NCBI RefSeq assembly: GCF_008329525.1
Contig: NZ_NPKQ01000011.1
Location: 1 to 64,000, forward strand
Reading direction: 5' to 3'
From: Tardiphaga sp. P9-11
Lineage (GTDB): Bacteria > Pseudomonadota > Alphaproteobacteria > Rhizobiales > Xanthobacteraceae
Length of the DNA stretch: 64,000 bases
Position numbers and translations under genes: made by a program. Of the stretch, positions 38,901-47,949 are shown one piece after another. Under the pieces are notes generated by a model, which was not told where the DNA came from, did no database searches, and worked only from the letters and a program-made list of their open reading frames with translations. Within the stretch, counting starts at the first letter, position 1. Every line of letters starts with the position of its first letter.

Positions 38901-39029
38901 ATGGCCAAGGGAAATCGCGAAACAAAGAAGCCGAAGAAAGTTCCAATCAAGACGATCGCTGCTGCTGAGAGTCTGAAAGGCGGCGGTCCGAAGATCATGC
39001 CGTCGCTGGGCGCGGTCAGAAAGAAGTAG
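38901..39029 (+). CDS. 42-residue Lys-rich protein, MAKG-RETKKPKK family (copy 2)
   Basis: Reads MAKGNRETKKPKKVPIKTIA, continues with AAESLKGGGPK and ends VRKK. It shares the N-terminal block with the protein at 33958-34089, which lies on the opposite strand 5 kb away. GCGGGAG sits eight bases before the ATG. The family is uncharacterised as far as I know; the N-terminal block is strongly basic. Confidence 0.8.
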   Translation: MAKGNRETKKPKKVPIKTIAAAESLKGGGPKIMPSLGAVRKK

Positions 39030-39138
39030 CGCAGATCCTGCCAAGTCAGCGCGAAGCGTTTCCCGCGAATGATCAGATCGCAAGTCTGCTCACGCAGTGA
39101 AACGCGTTAACGTCGCAAACTCACAGATCGAGGAACAG

Positions 39139-39330
39139 ATGTCGATCAAGCCGGCCATTCGAGATGCGTACGGCACTCCTGCGATTTTCTCCGGCTCCAA
39201 GACAGGCCAGGAAGATGCACCGTTTGTTTTCATCAATGTTGGCGGCGAAGAGCGCCGGATGAGAGCTGCCGAGTGGGATGCGCTGCCGCCATGGTTAGGA
39301 GAGCGCCCGGCATGGGCAGGTAAAGGCTGA
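39139..39330 (+). CDS. small hypothetical protein
   Basis: A 63-residue protein beginning MSIKPAIRDAYGTPAIFSGS. GAGGAACAG stands directly before the ATG at 39139, which makes this start preferable to one 14 codons earlier. The segment DAPFVFINVGGEERRMRAAEWDALPPWL has no recognisable family motif. It lies in a line of three stress-type small genes and is followed by a terminator. Confidence 0.6.
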   Translation: MSIKPAIRDAYGTPAIFSGSKTGQEDAPFVFINVGGEERRMRAAEWDALPPWLGERPAWAGKG

Positions 39331-39418
39331 CATTCGAGGAGGTCTTTCCTCGCCCGCCGGAACATAAACGCTTTCAGCGGCTTGTCGGGCGTGAACAACC
39401 TCAACCACAGAATGTGAG

Positions 39419-39446
39419 GCCCCTGCATCTGTGGGGGCTTTTTATT
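39419..39446 (+). terminator. rho-independent terminator
   Basis: GCCCC at 39419-39423 pairs with GGGGC at 39434-39438 and is followed at once by TTTTTATT. It ends the unit holding the small genes at 38901 and 39139. It lies only 19 bases before the ATG of the next gene, so some read-through control of that gene is conceivable. Confidence 0.75.
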
Positions 39447-39457
39447 GGAGAAATCCC

Positions 39458-39961
39458 ATGGCCAAAAAGCCCAAGCTGCTCGCCGACCTTTTTCACGACA
39501 CCCTCAAGGACGTGTACTTTGCCGAGAAGAAGATCTTCGCAACCCTGCCGAAGATGGCGAAGGCCGCACAAGACAAGGGCCTGAAAGCGGCCTTCCTCAA
39601 GCATCAGAAGGAAACCGCAGGTCAGATCAAGCGCCTTGAGCGCGTGTTCAAGATCGCAGGCAAGAAGCCGGTCGCCAAGACCTGTGCAGCCATCATGGGC
39701 ATCACGAAGGAGGGCACCGAGATCATGACCGAGTACAAGGGCATGCCCGCGCTCGACGCTGGACTCCTTGCTGTCGCTCAGGCCGTTGAGCATTACGAGA
39801 TGTCTCGTTACGGCACCCTTCGCACATGGGCGCAAGAACTAGGCATGTCGGATGCGGCATCATTGCTCGATGCGACGCTGCAGGAAGAGAAGGCGACGGA
39901 CGCTGCGCTGACCAGTCTGGCCGAGTCAGTCGTCAACGTGGAAGCTGAAGCCGGGATGTGA
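39458..39961 (+). CDS. DUF892 (YciE/YciF-like) ferritin-like protein
   Basis: A 167-residue all-helical protein: KLLADLFHDTLKDVYFAEKKIFATLPKMAKAA opens the first helix pair, and EHYEMSRYGTLRTWAQELG with LDATLQEEKATD gives the second ferritin-like half with Glu/His metal-ligand candidates. The family is associated with stress response. The start at 39458 follows TTGGAG, seven bases away. The upstream terminator means its own promoter may overlap that hairpin. Confidence 0.9.
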   Translation: MAKKPKLLADLFHDTLKDVYFAEKKIFATLPKMAKAAQDKGLKAAFLKHQKETAGQIKRLERVFKIAGKKPVAKTCAAIMGITKEGTEIMTEYKGMPALDAGLLAVAQAVEHYEMSRYGTLRTWAQELGMSDAASLLDATLQEEKATDAALTSLAESVVNVEAEAGM

Positions 39962-40300
39962 CACGGATGCCCGGCTGCTTCAGCAGCCGGGATCGATCCG
40001 CCGGCGTTTGAGAAACTCTGGAACGTCAGGTGCAGGCGAACCTTATCCGAGGCAACCGCCGCACGGCGCGTGCGAACAGCACTTCCGCCCCGGCCAAGGC
40101 AGGCCCATCGGCGACCCGTCACCTCTGTTTCATGACGTAAACGCCTGCATTCCGCTCCAACAGCACCTGAACAAGGTCCAGCCGCGCTTCCCGAGCAGGC
40201 CCCTCATGCGCCCTTTGGCGAGTTGAGGGGCGGAGCGTTTCGTGGGAAGACGGCGGAAAGCTGAAAAGTGGACCCAAAGAATCTCTGGGAGCGAGATGCC
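39962..40300. other. non-coding stretch before the acyl-CoA dehydrogenase gene
   Basis: 339 bases with no supported gene. It contains the second copy of the short repeat (40068-40102). The 397-residue frame on the minus strand that begins within the following gene and runs into this area is a codon-bias shadow. Confidence 0.6.
40068..40102. repeat. short dispersed repeat, copy 2 (first copy near 636)
   Basis: Starts GCGTGCGAACAGCACTTCCG and ends GGCCAAGGCAG; similar to 636-667 apart from a few substitutions and single-base gaps. Both copies lie in non-coding DNA. Confidence 0.4.
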
Positions 40301-42076
40301 ATGACCTACCGAGCACCGATCAACGACATGCTGCTGGCCCTGAATCACGGCGCCGGCCTGCAGGCAGCCCTGAAAGCCGGGCATTATGGCGATTTCGACG
40401 CGGATATGACCGCTGCCGTGCTCGAAGAGGCCGGCCGCTTTGCCAGTGACGTTCTGGCGCCACTCAATACCGTGGGCGACAAGAACGGCATCAAGCTTGC
40501 CGACAACAAGGTCACCACCGCCCCCGGCTGGCCCGATGCCTACGCGCGCTGGACTGCCGCCGGCTGGAACGGCGTCTCCGGCCCCGAAGCCTTCGGCGGC
40601 CAGGGCCTGCCGCTGGCGATCAATGCCGCCTGCACCGAGATCTGGAGCGCGTCGAACATTGCGTTCGGCCTGTGCCCGCTGCTGACACTGTCCGCCATCG
40701 AAGCACTCGATGCCCATGGCAGCGACGAGCTGAAAAAAATCTATCTGGAGAAGCTGGTCACCGGCGAATGGACCGGCACCATGCAGCTCACCGAGCCTCA
40801 GGCCGGCTCCGATGTCGGCGCCCTGCGCTCGCGCGCCGAGCGCGCGCCGGACGGCAGCTATCGCATCTCCGGCACCAAAATCTTCATCACCTATGGCGAT
40901 CACGACATGACCGACAACATCGTGCATTTCGTGCTTGCGCGATTGCCCGATGCACCCGCCGGCACCAAGGGCATTTCGCTGTTCCTGATTCCGAAATTCC
41001 TCGTCAATGCTGACGGCTCGCTCGGCGAACGCAACGATATCCATGCCTCGGGCGTGGAGCACAAGCTCGGCATGCACGCCTCCCCTACCTGCACCATGAC
41101 CATGGGCGACAAGGGCGGTGCGATCGGCTACCTGATCGGCGAAGAGAACCGCGGCATGCTCTGCATGTTCACGATGATGAACCAGGCCCGCCTCGGCGTC
41201 GGCCTTGAGGGTGTCGGCATTGCTGACCGCGCCTATCAGCAGGCACTGGCTTTTGCGCAGGAGCGCAAACAAGGCCGCGGCATCGGCAGCAAGACCACAG
41301 GGATGGACCCGATCATCGTGCATCCCGACGTCAAGCGCATGCTGATGCAGATGCGTTCGCTGACCGCCGCGGCACGCACCATCTGCTACGCCACGGCCGT
41401 GGCGCTCGACATCGCCGCACGTTCGCCCGACGCCAAGGTGCGTACCGAAGCTGCAGCGCGCGGCGCATTGCTGACGCCGATCGCCAAAGCCTTCTCCACG
41501 GATATCGGCAATGAAGTGACGTCATTGGGCGTGCAGATCCATGGCGGCATGGGCTTCATCGAAGAGACCGGCGCGGCACAGCACTACCGCGATGCGCGCA
41601 TCACGGCGATCTATGAAGGCACCAACGGTATCCAGTCGATCGATCTCGTCACGCGCAAACTCGCGGCGTCAGGCGGCGAGTCAGTGTGGACGCTGCTCGG
41701 CGAGCTCTCCGGCATCGTCAGCCGCGTCGAGGCCTCCAATGATCCCGCCTTCGGCACCACCGGCGCAAAACTCCGCGACGCGCTCGGCTCGCTGGAACGA
41801 TCGAGCAAATGGCTGCTGGAGAAGCTGGCCTCCGCACCGAACGACGCACTCTCTGGCGCCACGCCTTACCTGCGGCTGTTCGGCTCCGCCCTCGGTGGCT
41901 GCATGCTTGCCAACGAAGCGCTCGCGGCACGCGATGGCGACGGCGATTCCGCGCGCTACGTAACGGTAGCGCGGTTCTTCGCCGAGAATGTTGCAGTGCA
42001 GGCAGGATCTCTCGAACGCACCGTGATGGACTCAAGCGAATCCGTGATGTCGGCCGATGCCGTTTTGCTGGCATAG
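40301..42076 (+). CDS. acyl-CoA dehydrogenase (DmdC/FadE-like, long form)
   Basis: Flavoenzyme of about 591 residues that forms a trans-2,3 double bond in an acyl-CoA. It belongs to the long group that includes 3-methylmercaptopropionyl-CoA dehydrogenase. MQLTEPQAGSDVG and the ISGTKIFIT stretch bind FAD; GVQIHGGMGFIEETGAAQHYRDARITAIYEGTNGIQ contains the catalytic Glu region. The C-terminal extension is typical. The start at 40301 is preferred to a GTG 11 codons earlier. An enoyl-CoA hydratase gene follows in the same direction, so the two act in sequence on the same acyl chain. Confidence 0.9.
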   Translation: MTYRAPINDMLLALNHGAGLQAALKAGHYGDFDADMTAAVLEEAGRFASDVLAPLNTVGDKNGIKLADNKVTTAPGWPDAYARWTAAGWNGVSGPEAFGGQGLPLAINAACTEIWSASNIAFGLCPLLTLSAIEALDAHGSDELKKIYLEKLVTGEWTGTMQLTEPQAGSDVGALRSRAERAPDGSYRISGTKIFITYGDHDMTDNIVHFVLARLPDAPAGTKGISLFLIPKFLVNADGSLGERNDIHASGVEHKLGMHASPTCTMTMGDKGGAIGYLIGEENRGMLCMFTMMNQARLGVGLEGVGIADRAYQQALAFAQERKQGRGIGSKTTGMDPIIVHPDVKRMLMQMRSLTAAARTICYATAVALDIAARSPDAKVRTEAAARGALLTPIAKAFSTDIGNEVTSLGVQIHGGMGFIEETGAAQHYRDARITAIYEGTNGIQSIDLVTRKLAASGGESVWTLLGELSGIVSRVEASNDPAFGTTGAKLRDALGSLERSSKWLLEKLASAPNDALSGATPYLRLFGSALGGCMLANEALAARDGDGDSARYVTVARFFAENVAVQAGSLERTVMDSSESVMSADAVLLA

Positions 42077-42172
42077 ACCGTCGCCAACCATATCGGCTGC
42101 AGCGGATTGATGTAGTATCCGACAGAGGAACGCGCCAGCCGCGCTTTTTGCGGGGCGCTGCAAGGAAGTGAC

Positions 42173-42934
42173 ATGACCGAACATCTGATCGTGACCGACG
42201 AACACGCCACGCGCGTGATCACGCTGCGCCGCCCCGAGAAGAAGAATGCGATCACCCAGGACATCTATCGCTCCATGAGCGAGGCGATCGACACCGCACA
42301 AAACAATCCCGATATCCGCTGCATCATCATCACCGGCGGCTCCGGTGTCTTCACGTCCGGCAACGATCTCGAAGATTTCATGAAGGACAGCGTCGCCAAG
42401 GCCGAAGTGCCGCGCGCTTCAAACGCCGTGAAATTTCTCTATTCGCTGGCTCAGAACACCAAGCCGATCATCGCGGCGGTGGACGGTATCGCCATCGGCA
42501 TCGGCACCACGATGCTGTTTCACTGCGATTATGTGCTGGCCTCTACGTCCGCGAGTTTCAAGACACCATTCATTCATCTCGGTCTGGTGCCGGAAGCCGC
42601 ATCGAGCCTGCTGTTTCCGCGTACCATGGGTCATCAGCGCGCCTTCGCAACCCTGGTGATGGGCCGCACGATGACTGCGGAGGACGCCAAGGCCGCCGGC
42701 TTTGTCAATGAAATCGTCGCGCCCGGCCACACCGAAGTCGAGGCGCGCAAGGTCGCCCGCGAAATCTGCGCCCTGCCCGCCGAAGCCGTGGCGATCTCGC
42801 GCCGGCTGTTGAAGCTCCCACCTGAGGACCTTACCCGCCGCATCGATCAGGAGAGCCATCTGTTCGGTGAACGCATGAAATCGCAGGAGGCGATTGCGGC
42901 TTTCAAGGCGTTCTTCGCGCGCAAGAAGGCGTAA
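42173..42934 (+). CDS. enoyl-CoA hydratase/isomerase family protein
   Basis: A 253-residue crotonase-fold protein. The oxyanion motifs IIITGGSGVFTSGNDLEDF and AAVDGIAIGIGTTMLFHCDYVLAS are present. FIHLGLVPEAASSLLFPR has Glu in the position of one hydratase catalytic acid, while the Asn-Asp in GNDLEDF points towards isomerase activity (Delta3-Delta2-type enzymes). It follows the acyl-CoA dehydrogenase by 97 bases with AAGGAAG before the ATG, and probably acts in the same degradation route. Confidence 0.88.
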   Translation: MTEHLIVTDEHATRVITLRRPEKKNAITQDIYRSMSEAIDTAQNNPDIRCIIITGGSGVFTSGNDLEDFMKDSVAKAEVPRASNAVKFLYSLAQNTKPIIAAVDGIAIGIGTTMLFHCDYVLASTSASFKTPFIHLGLVPEAASSLLFPRTMGHQRAFATLVMGRTMTAEDAKAAGFVNEIVAPGHTEVEARKVAREICALPAEAVAISRRLLKLPPEDLTRRIDQESHLFGERMKSQEAIAAFKAFFARKKA

Positions 42935-42958
42935 TGTATCTGCAGTAGACTGGACGGC

Positions 42959-44629
42959 ATGAACAGCCCTCGCTCAACCCTCATTGCCGCAGCATTCTTG
43001 CTCGGCAGTATAGTGCCCTATGCAACAGCGCAGACGCCGGCTCCCGTCGACGTCACCGTCCTCGCGATCAACGACTTCCACGGCAATCTGCGCCCTGCCC
43101 CCGGCGGCATCAGCATCGACGATCCCGCCGACAGGACGAAGAAGATCACGATCCCCGCCGGCGGCGCCGAACATATGGCGACGCTGGTGAAGCAGCTCCG
43201 CGCCGGCAAAGCGAACAGCGTGTTCGTGGCTGCAGGAGACCTGATCGGCGCCAGCCCGTTTCTCTCCGCGCTGTTCCACGACGAACCGACCATCGAGGCA
43301 CTGTCGATGATGGGCCTTGAGATCGCTTCGGTCGGCAATCACGAATTCGACGAAGGGCGCGAGGAGCTGCTGCGCATGCAGAACGGTGGGTGCCACCCCG
43401 TCGATGGCTGCCAGGGCCCGCATCCCTTTGCCGGCGCGACCTTCAACTATCTCGCTGCGTCCACTATCGATACCAAAACCGGCAAGCCGCTGCTGCCGCC
43501 CTATCAGATCAAGACATTCGATGGCATTCCCGTCGCCTTCATCGGCCTGACGCTGAAAGGTACGCCGGGACTGGTTGCGCCGCCGGGGATCGCCGGTCTG
43601 GAATTCTGGGACGAAGCCGACACCGTCAATGCGCTGGTGCCCGAACTGAAGGCCAAAGGCGTCGAGGCCATCGTGGTGCTGATCCATGAAGGCGGCCTTC
43701 CCACCGGCGACTACAATGAGTGCCCGGGCATCTCCGGACCCATCGTCGATATTGTGAAGAAGTTCGACAAGGCGGTCGACGTTGTGGTCAGCGGCCACAC
43801 CCACCGCGCCTATACGTGCCAGATCGACGGGCGCCTCGTCACTTCGGGCGATAAATACGGCACGCTGGTCACCACCATCGATCTCAAGCTCGACCGCACC
43901 ACGCGCGATGTCGTCAGCGCGAAGGCGGACAACGTCATTGTGCGCACGGCAACCTATCCGGCAGATCCCGCCCAGACGGCCTTGCTTGCCGCCTATGACA
44001 AGGTTGCCGCGCCGATCGCCAGCCGTCCTGCCGGATCGATCACCGCAACGCTGTCGCGCATACCCGACATGACGACCGGGGAAAGCCCGCTCGGCGATAT
44101 CATCGCCGACGCACATCTCGCGGCGACATCTACGAGCACACTCGGCGGTGCTGTAATCGCCTTTACCAATCCCGGCGGGATCCGCGCCGATATCGTGAGA
44201 TCCACTGACGGCACAGTGACCTATGGCGACGTCTTCGCAGCGCAGCCCTTTCGCAACCAGTTGGTGACGCTGACGCTCACAGGCGCGCAGATCAAGGCGA
44301 CGCTTGAGCAGCAATGGAACACCCCGAGCCGGCCGCGCATCCTGCAGGTGTCGAAAGGCTTCAGCTATGCCTGGGACAATACGGCGGCGGCGGGCCAGCG
44401 CGTTCCACCCGGGCGCATGATGCTGGATGGCAAGGTGATCGAGCCCGCTGCCAACTACCGCGTCACCGTGAACGGCTTTCTCGCCGTCGGCGGCGATGGC
44501 TTCACGGTTCTGAAAGATGGCAAGGATCCGCTGGTCGGCGTCTATGATGTCGATGCGCTGAACGCGTATATGAAGGTCAACAGCCCGGTGTCGCCGGTGC
44601 CGTTGGGACGAATTGCGCGGGTGGATTAG
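42959..44629 (+). CDS. secreted bifunctional metallophosphatase/5'-nucleotidase
   Basis: A 556-residue periplasmic phosphoesterase (UshA/5'-nucleotidase type). A signal peptide ends at ATAQ. The metallophosphatase motifs are in order: AINDFHGNLRP, VAAGDLIGASP, GNHEFDEG, IHEGG and SGHTHRAYTC. The C-terminal nucleotidase domain includes FTNPGGIRADI and VNGFLAVGGDGFT. It should release phosphate and nucleosides from extracellular nucleotides. The ATG lies 24 bases after the hydratase stop; co-transcription is possible but functions differ. Confidence 0.93.
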   Translation: MNSPRSTLIAAAFLLGSIVPYATAQTPAPVDVTVLAINDFHGNLRPAPGGISIDDPADRTKKITIPAGGAEHMATLVKQLRAGKANSVFVAAGDLIGASPFLSALFHDEPTIEALSMMGLEIASVGNHEFDEGREELLRMQNGGCHPVDGCQGPHPFAGATFNYLAASTIDTKTGKPLLPPYQIKTFDGIPVAFIGLTLKGTPGLVAPPGIAGLEFWDEADTVNALVPELKAKGVEAIVVLIHEGGLPTGDYNECPGISGPIVDIVKKFDKAVDVVVSGHTHRAYTCQIDGRLVTSGDKYGTLVTTIDLKLDRTTRDVVSAKADNVIVRTATYPADPAQTALLAAYDKVAAPIASRPAGSITATLSRIPDMTTGESPLGDIIADAHLAATSTSTLGGAVIAFTNPGGIRADIVRSTDGTVTYGDVFAAQPFRNQLVTLTLTGAQIKATLEQQWNTPSRPRILQVSKGFSYAWDNTAAAGQRVPPGRMMLDGKVIEPAANYRVTVNGFLAVGGDGFTVLKDGKDPLVGVYDVDALNAYMKVNSPVSPVPLGRIARVD

Positions 44630-44675
44630 CGGAAGCATCCGCCTGTCCTGCGCTATCATTCCAGAATTATCATGG

Positions 44676-44756
44676 CGCGTCATTCCGGGCGCACGAAGGC
44701 GGCGAAGCCGCTGCAGTGCGAACCTCAGGCAAACCAATTGGTTTGCCGGGGAATGA
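44676..44756. repeat. REP-like element with 20-base palindrome
   Basis: GTCATTCCGGG near 44676 is matched in inverted sense by CCGGGGAATGAC near 44747-44757, giving a long stem-loop. Inside it, 44728-44747 (GGCAAACCAATTGGTTTGCC) is a perfect 20-base palindrome. GTCATTCCGGG-type repeats are common between genes in Bradyrhizobium relatives. Confidence 0.6.
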
Positions 44757-44822
44757 CAGCTTGGAGTATCGAACATTTTTTCCTATTTCTCGTTGACAAC
44801 ATCCCCTTCTTGACTATATTCC

Positions 44823-45320
44823 CCTTCGTCCTGCCCCACCGAGAGGGGCGATCGCGATCGTCACGGTCGTGGGGCTGGATGCGGTGGGCGCCGGAGATGC
44901 GGCGTCACGCGGTTCATGGGTGACGTCTGTCTTCGGGCAGGACGGATCTGCGCCAGCACTGCCACTGGCAACGAGACGGTCGGCCTTGAGATGGAAAGAC
45001 CCTCTGGACAGTGTGACGGACGACTTCATCCGAGGCGTTCGGTTCTTGGCTGCGCTAATCCGACCTCATCGCAATGGGGTCTAATAATGATGGGTCTGAG
45101 GGTTCATCTGGAAAGCCGGGCACCCCGTCAAACACCGCGTGCGGAACGCTGGGCATTTGCTCGGCGCCTCCGAAAGTCCTGATGCATTCACTATTGCGGA
45201 AGACCGCATCGCATCAGGCCCAAGGGTGCAACGGGCACCCGGCGTTCCGCACGCCCTCTCACCGGAGGGCGGGAATGCGAAACACGACGGCGCCCCCGCG
45301 CCGCAAACAATGGGGGCGAT
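44823..45320. repeat. dispersed intergenic repeat of Nitrobacteraceae type
   Basis: The block from GAGAGGGGCGATCGCGATCG through GGGGCTGGATGCGGTGGGCG, and the end block GGGTGCAACGGGCACCCGGC, resemble from memory a repeat scattered through Bradyrhizobium and Rhodopseudomonas genomes. GTGCGGAACGC at 45139-45149 is complementary to 45242-45252, forming a long-range stem. It carries no protein-coding pattern and may be an inactive element or a structured RNA. Confidence 0.6.
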
Positions 45321-45505
45321 GACGCATGTCTGAAGAGCAGTGGCTGTTTGAAATTCGAAGAAGCTGAGACGCGCGGGCGGTCGCGATATCCCTCCCTCAA
45401 GCGGCGAAGCCGCGCAGTGCGGAGGGAAAGAAAGAGCCCCGTCATATTCAACACGCACTTGCCGGTCCGGCCATGACCGTGGTGAATTTCAACGGCCTCC
45501 ACCTT

Positions 45506-47581
45506 CTACGCCACATCCCGCTGTTCGATCTCGTTATGGATATCGAACGGCTCGGGCCTGCCCACCGCATAGCCCTGCGCAAAGTCCACGCCGATCTCGG
45601 TGAGCGCTGCAATGATCTCGTCGCTCTCCACAAATTCCGCCACCGTACGCTTGCCCATGATCTTGCCGATATGGCTGATCATCTCGACCATGGCACGGTC
45701 GATCGGGTCGGTGAGCATGTCCTTGACGAAGGAACCGTCGATCTTGAGATAATCGACCGGCAGATGCTTGAGATAGGCAAAGGATGACATGCCGCTGCCG
45801 AAATCGTCCAGCGAGAACCGGCAGCCGATCTGCTGCAGTGCCTGAATGAATTTGTTGGCATCGGCCAGATTGGCGATGGCGCTGGTCTCCGTGATCTCGA
45901 AGCAGATGATGGTCGGCGGTATCCGATAGATACGGAACTGCTCGCGGACATAGTCCAGAAAGCTTTCATCCTTGAATGTCGCGCCAGACAGGTTGATGGC
46001 GCAGGTCGAGACCGGAATGGCATGTTCGGCCAACCGCGCGGCGAGAATGACAAAGGCATTCCTGACCACCCAGCGGTCGATCAGCGTCATCAACCCGTAG
46101 CGCTCGGCCGCGGGAATGAAGTGACCGGGCGCAATCAGTTGCCCTGCCTCGTCTCGAATTCGCAACAGCAGTTCGACATGCAGGCTGCCGTCGTCCCGTT
46201 CGCCGAGCGGAATGATCTTCTGGGCATAAAGACAGAAGCGATCCTGTTCGAGCGCATCGTGAATGCGCTGCACCCAGGTCATCTCACCGAACCGCTGCAG
46301 CAATTCGGAATCGCTGGCCTGATGCAGCTGAACGCGATTGCGGCCCTTCTCCTTGGCCATGTAGCAAGCCACATCGGCGGCGCGCAGAGCTTCCTCCAGC
46401 GTCACCTCCGGGTGTACAATACAGACGAGGCCGATACTCACGGTGACGTTGAAGGTGCGCCCGTTCCAGACGAAGTTCAGTTCCTCCACCGTCTGCCGCA
46501 GCCGCTCGGCCGTCGCAACGGCACGATCCGGCTCGCAGCGTTCCAGCAGCACTGCGAATTCATCGCCGCCGAGACGCGCCAGCAGATCGTCCACGCGCAA
46601 GTGCTTCTGCAGCATACCGGAGACCTGCCGCAGCAGATGATCGCCGGCGGCATGGCCGCAAGTGTCGTTGACGATCTTGAATTGATCGAGATCGAGGAAC
46701 ATCAGCGCATGCGGCCGCGATTCGATACCGATGCGCGGCAGCGCTTCCTCGACGCGGCGCTCGAACTCGCGGCGGTTCGCCAGCCCAGTGAGCGCATCAT
46801 GCGAGGCCTGAAACGCCAGACGGGAAATGTATTCCTGCTCGCGCTCCTTCTCGATCTTCAGGGCCGTCTCGAAACGCTGGCGCTGGATCAGCAGATTGCG
46901 CGTCCGCCAGATGCCGAGCAGGATCAGCAGTGCCGCGGTCAGCCCATTGGCAATGAGCAGAATGCTTTGAATGGCGCGCGAACCGATACCGAGACGCTGC
47001 GAGAATGCGACAGCAAGCGGTGTGGTCTGTTCATTGATCTGATCGATCTGCGCCTTCAGGGCCGCTAATCGCATCGAGCCGACCCGGCCTTCGCTGACGT
47101 TTGCGTGGATCGCGTCGGCCGTATCCACCAGTTGCCTGATCACGGGATCGGTCGCACGCCAGCTCTCGATGGCGCGGGCGAGATAGACGACCTCACTGAA
47201 ATTGCGGAACAGCGAGATCATGCCGGGGATGTCTGCGGCATCGTTGCCGCCTTGCAGGAATCCGTCATGGGCGGCCTGCAGGTCCGGTACCGGCCGTTCC
47301 AGCGCGTGGCGCGCGTCGAGATCACCGAGCGGCACGGCAATGCTCGCCTGATAGCGCCGGTAGTATTTGTCGTCGCCCGTCTCGGCATAGAGGCTAAGCG
47401 AATGCACCGCCTCCATTTGCCCCTTCGACCAGCGGCTCTCGCCGGTGACATAGGCGCGGACCGACGACAGGATATTGATGCTGGCGCCTGCCAAAACGGC
47501 CTGCAGCAAGACGATGGCGACGAACGGCCAGACCGAACGCAGGAGATGGGGTACGCCCCTTGGATATCTCATCTCGCTCAT
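45506..47581 (-). CDS. GGDEF-EAL domain cyclic-di-GMP protein
   Basis: A membrane protein of about 691 residues. One N-terminal helix (about 20-40) and a second at about 205-225 flank a periplasmic sensor domain with helical character. The cyclase domain has [19 protein letters not shown] and an intact [11 protein letters not shown]. The phosphodiesterase domain shows VELLLRI in place of [45 protein letters not shown] and VAEFVES, so most catalytic residues remain. The start is taken at ATG 47581; GTG 47599 and ATG 47572 are alternatives. The signal is unknown. Confidence 0.92.
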   Translation of the reverse strand: MSEMRYPRGVPHLLRSVWPFVAIVLLQAVLAGASINILSSVRAYVTGESRWSKGQMEAVHSLSLYAETGDDKYYRRYQASIAVPLGDLDARHALERPVPDLQAAHDGFLQGGNDAADIPGMISLFRNFSEVVYLARAIESWRATDPVIRQLVDTADAIHANVSEGRVGSMRLAALKAQIDQINEQTTPLAVAFSQRLGIGSRAIQSILLIANGLTAALLILLGIWRTRNLLIQRQRFETALKIEKEREQEYISRLAFQASHDALTGLANRREFERRVEEALPRIGIESRPHALMFLDLDQFKIVNDTCGHAAGDHLLRQVSGMLQKHLRVDDLLARLGGDEFAVLLERCEPDRAVATAERLRQTVEELNFVWNGRTFNVTVSIGLVCIVHPEVTLEEALRAADVACYMAKEKGRNRVQLHQASDSELLQRFGEMTWVQRIHDALEQDRFCLYAQKIIPLGERDDGSLHVELLLRIRDEAGQLIAPGHFIPAAERYGLMTLIDRWVVRNAFVILAARLAEHAIPVSTCAINLSGATFKDESFLDYVREQFRIYRIPPTIICFEITETSAIANLADANKFIQALQQIGCRFSLDDFGSGMSSFAYLKHLPVDYLKIDGSFVKDMLTDPIDRAMVEMISHIGKIMGKRTVAEFVESDEIIAALTEIGVDFAQGYAVGRPEPFDIHNEIEQRDVA

Positions 47582-47949
47582 CGCCCACGAACCCACCACA
47601 GACGCACGTGCAACTGCGGAGTTCGGACAGCCTCTATATGCGCACCTTCTCCGCAGAATGCCGCTGCCCGTAGTGATAGCAGTCGCGACTTAACGCGCGT
47701 TTCAATTCCACACGGTCATGACGCCTCGATGAAACGCTATGAACAGGTCGTGAAGAAAGCGATCAGCGAATTTGATTGGTAGTTTCTTCCGTGGCGATGG
47801 ACGGGATCGCGTCGACCTTCAGCGCTGGCTCCTCTCGCCGGACGCAGCAAGGCCCGGGTTTCGCGGGCGTCCCCCTATCGGAACCTGACCCGACCAGCTA
47901 GGTTATCGTCCCATCATACCAGCGCTCCCCACGCTCGCGGATCATTTGC
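47582..47949. other. intergenic region between the GGDEF-EAL and deacetylase genes
   Basis: 368 bases with divergent promoters expected. The only curiosity is a 17-codon frame at 47729-47782 (MKRYEQVVKKAISEFDW), with no clear ribosome site, which I do not call a gene. Confidence 0.6.

Larger units (their letters stand above)
44630..45505. other. 876-base intergenic region rich in repeats
   Basis: No gene that I can support. It holds a REP-like element (44676-44756), a dispersed repeat (44823-45320) and a hairpin-forming GGCGAAGCCGCGCAGTGCGG near 45408-45427 that echoes 44701-44720. The frames here change direction without recognisable protein motifs. Confidence 0.7.

Noticed and set aside
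40130-41323. 397-codon frame on the minus strand
   Set aside because: Antisense to the acyl-CoA dehydrogenase; composition is that of a shadow frame.
42974-44776. 600-codon frame on the minus strand
   Set aside because: Fully antisense to the 5'-nucleotidase, whose motifs are intact and ordered.
45506-47581. EAL domain as catalytically dead
   Set aside because: The first motif reads ELL, not EAL, but the metal-binding Glu, Asn, Asp-Asp and Lys motifs are kept, so inactivity cannot be claimed.
47729-47782. 17-codon frame reading MKRYEQVVKKAISEFDW
   Set aside because: No clear ribosome site and too short to judge without conservation data.
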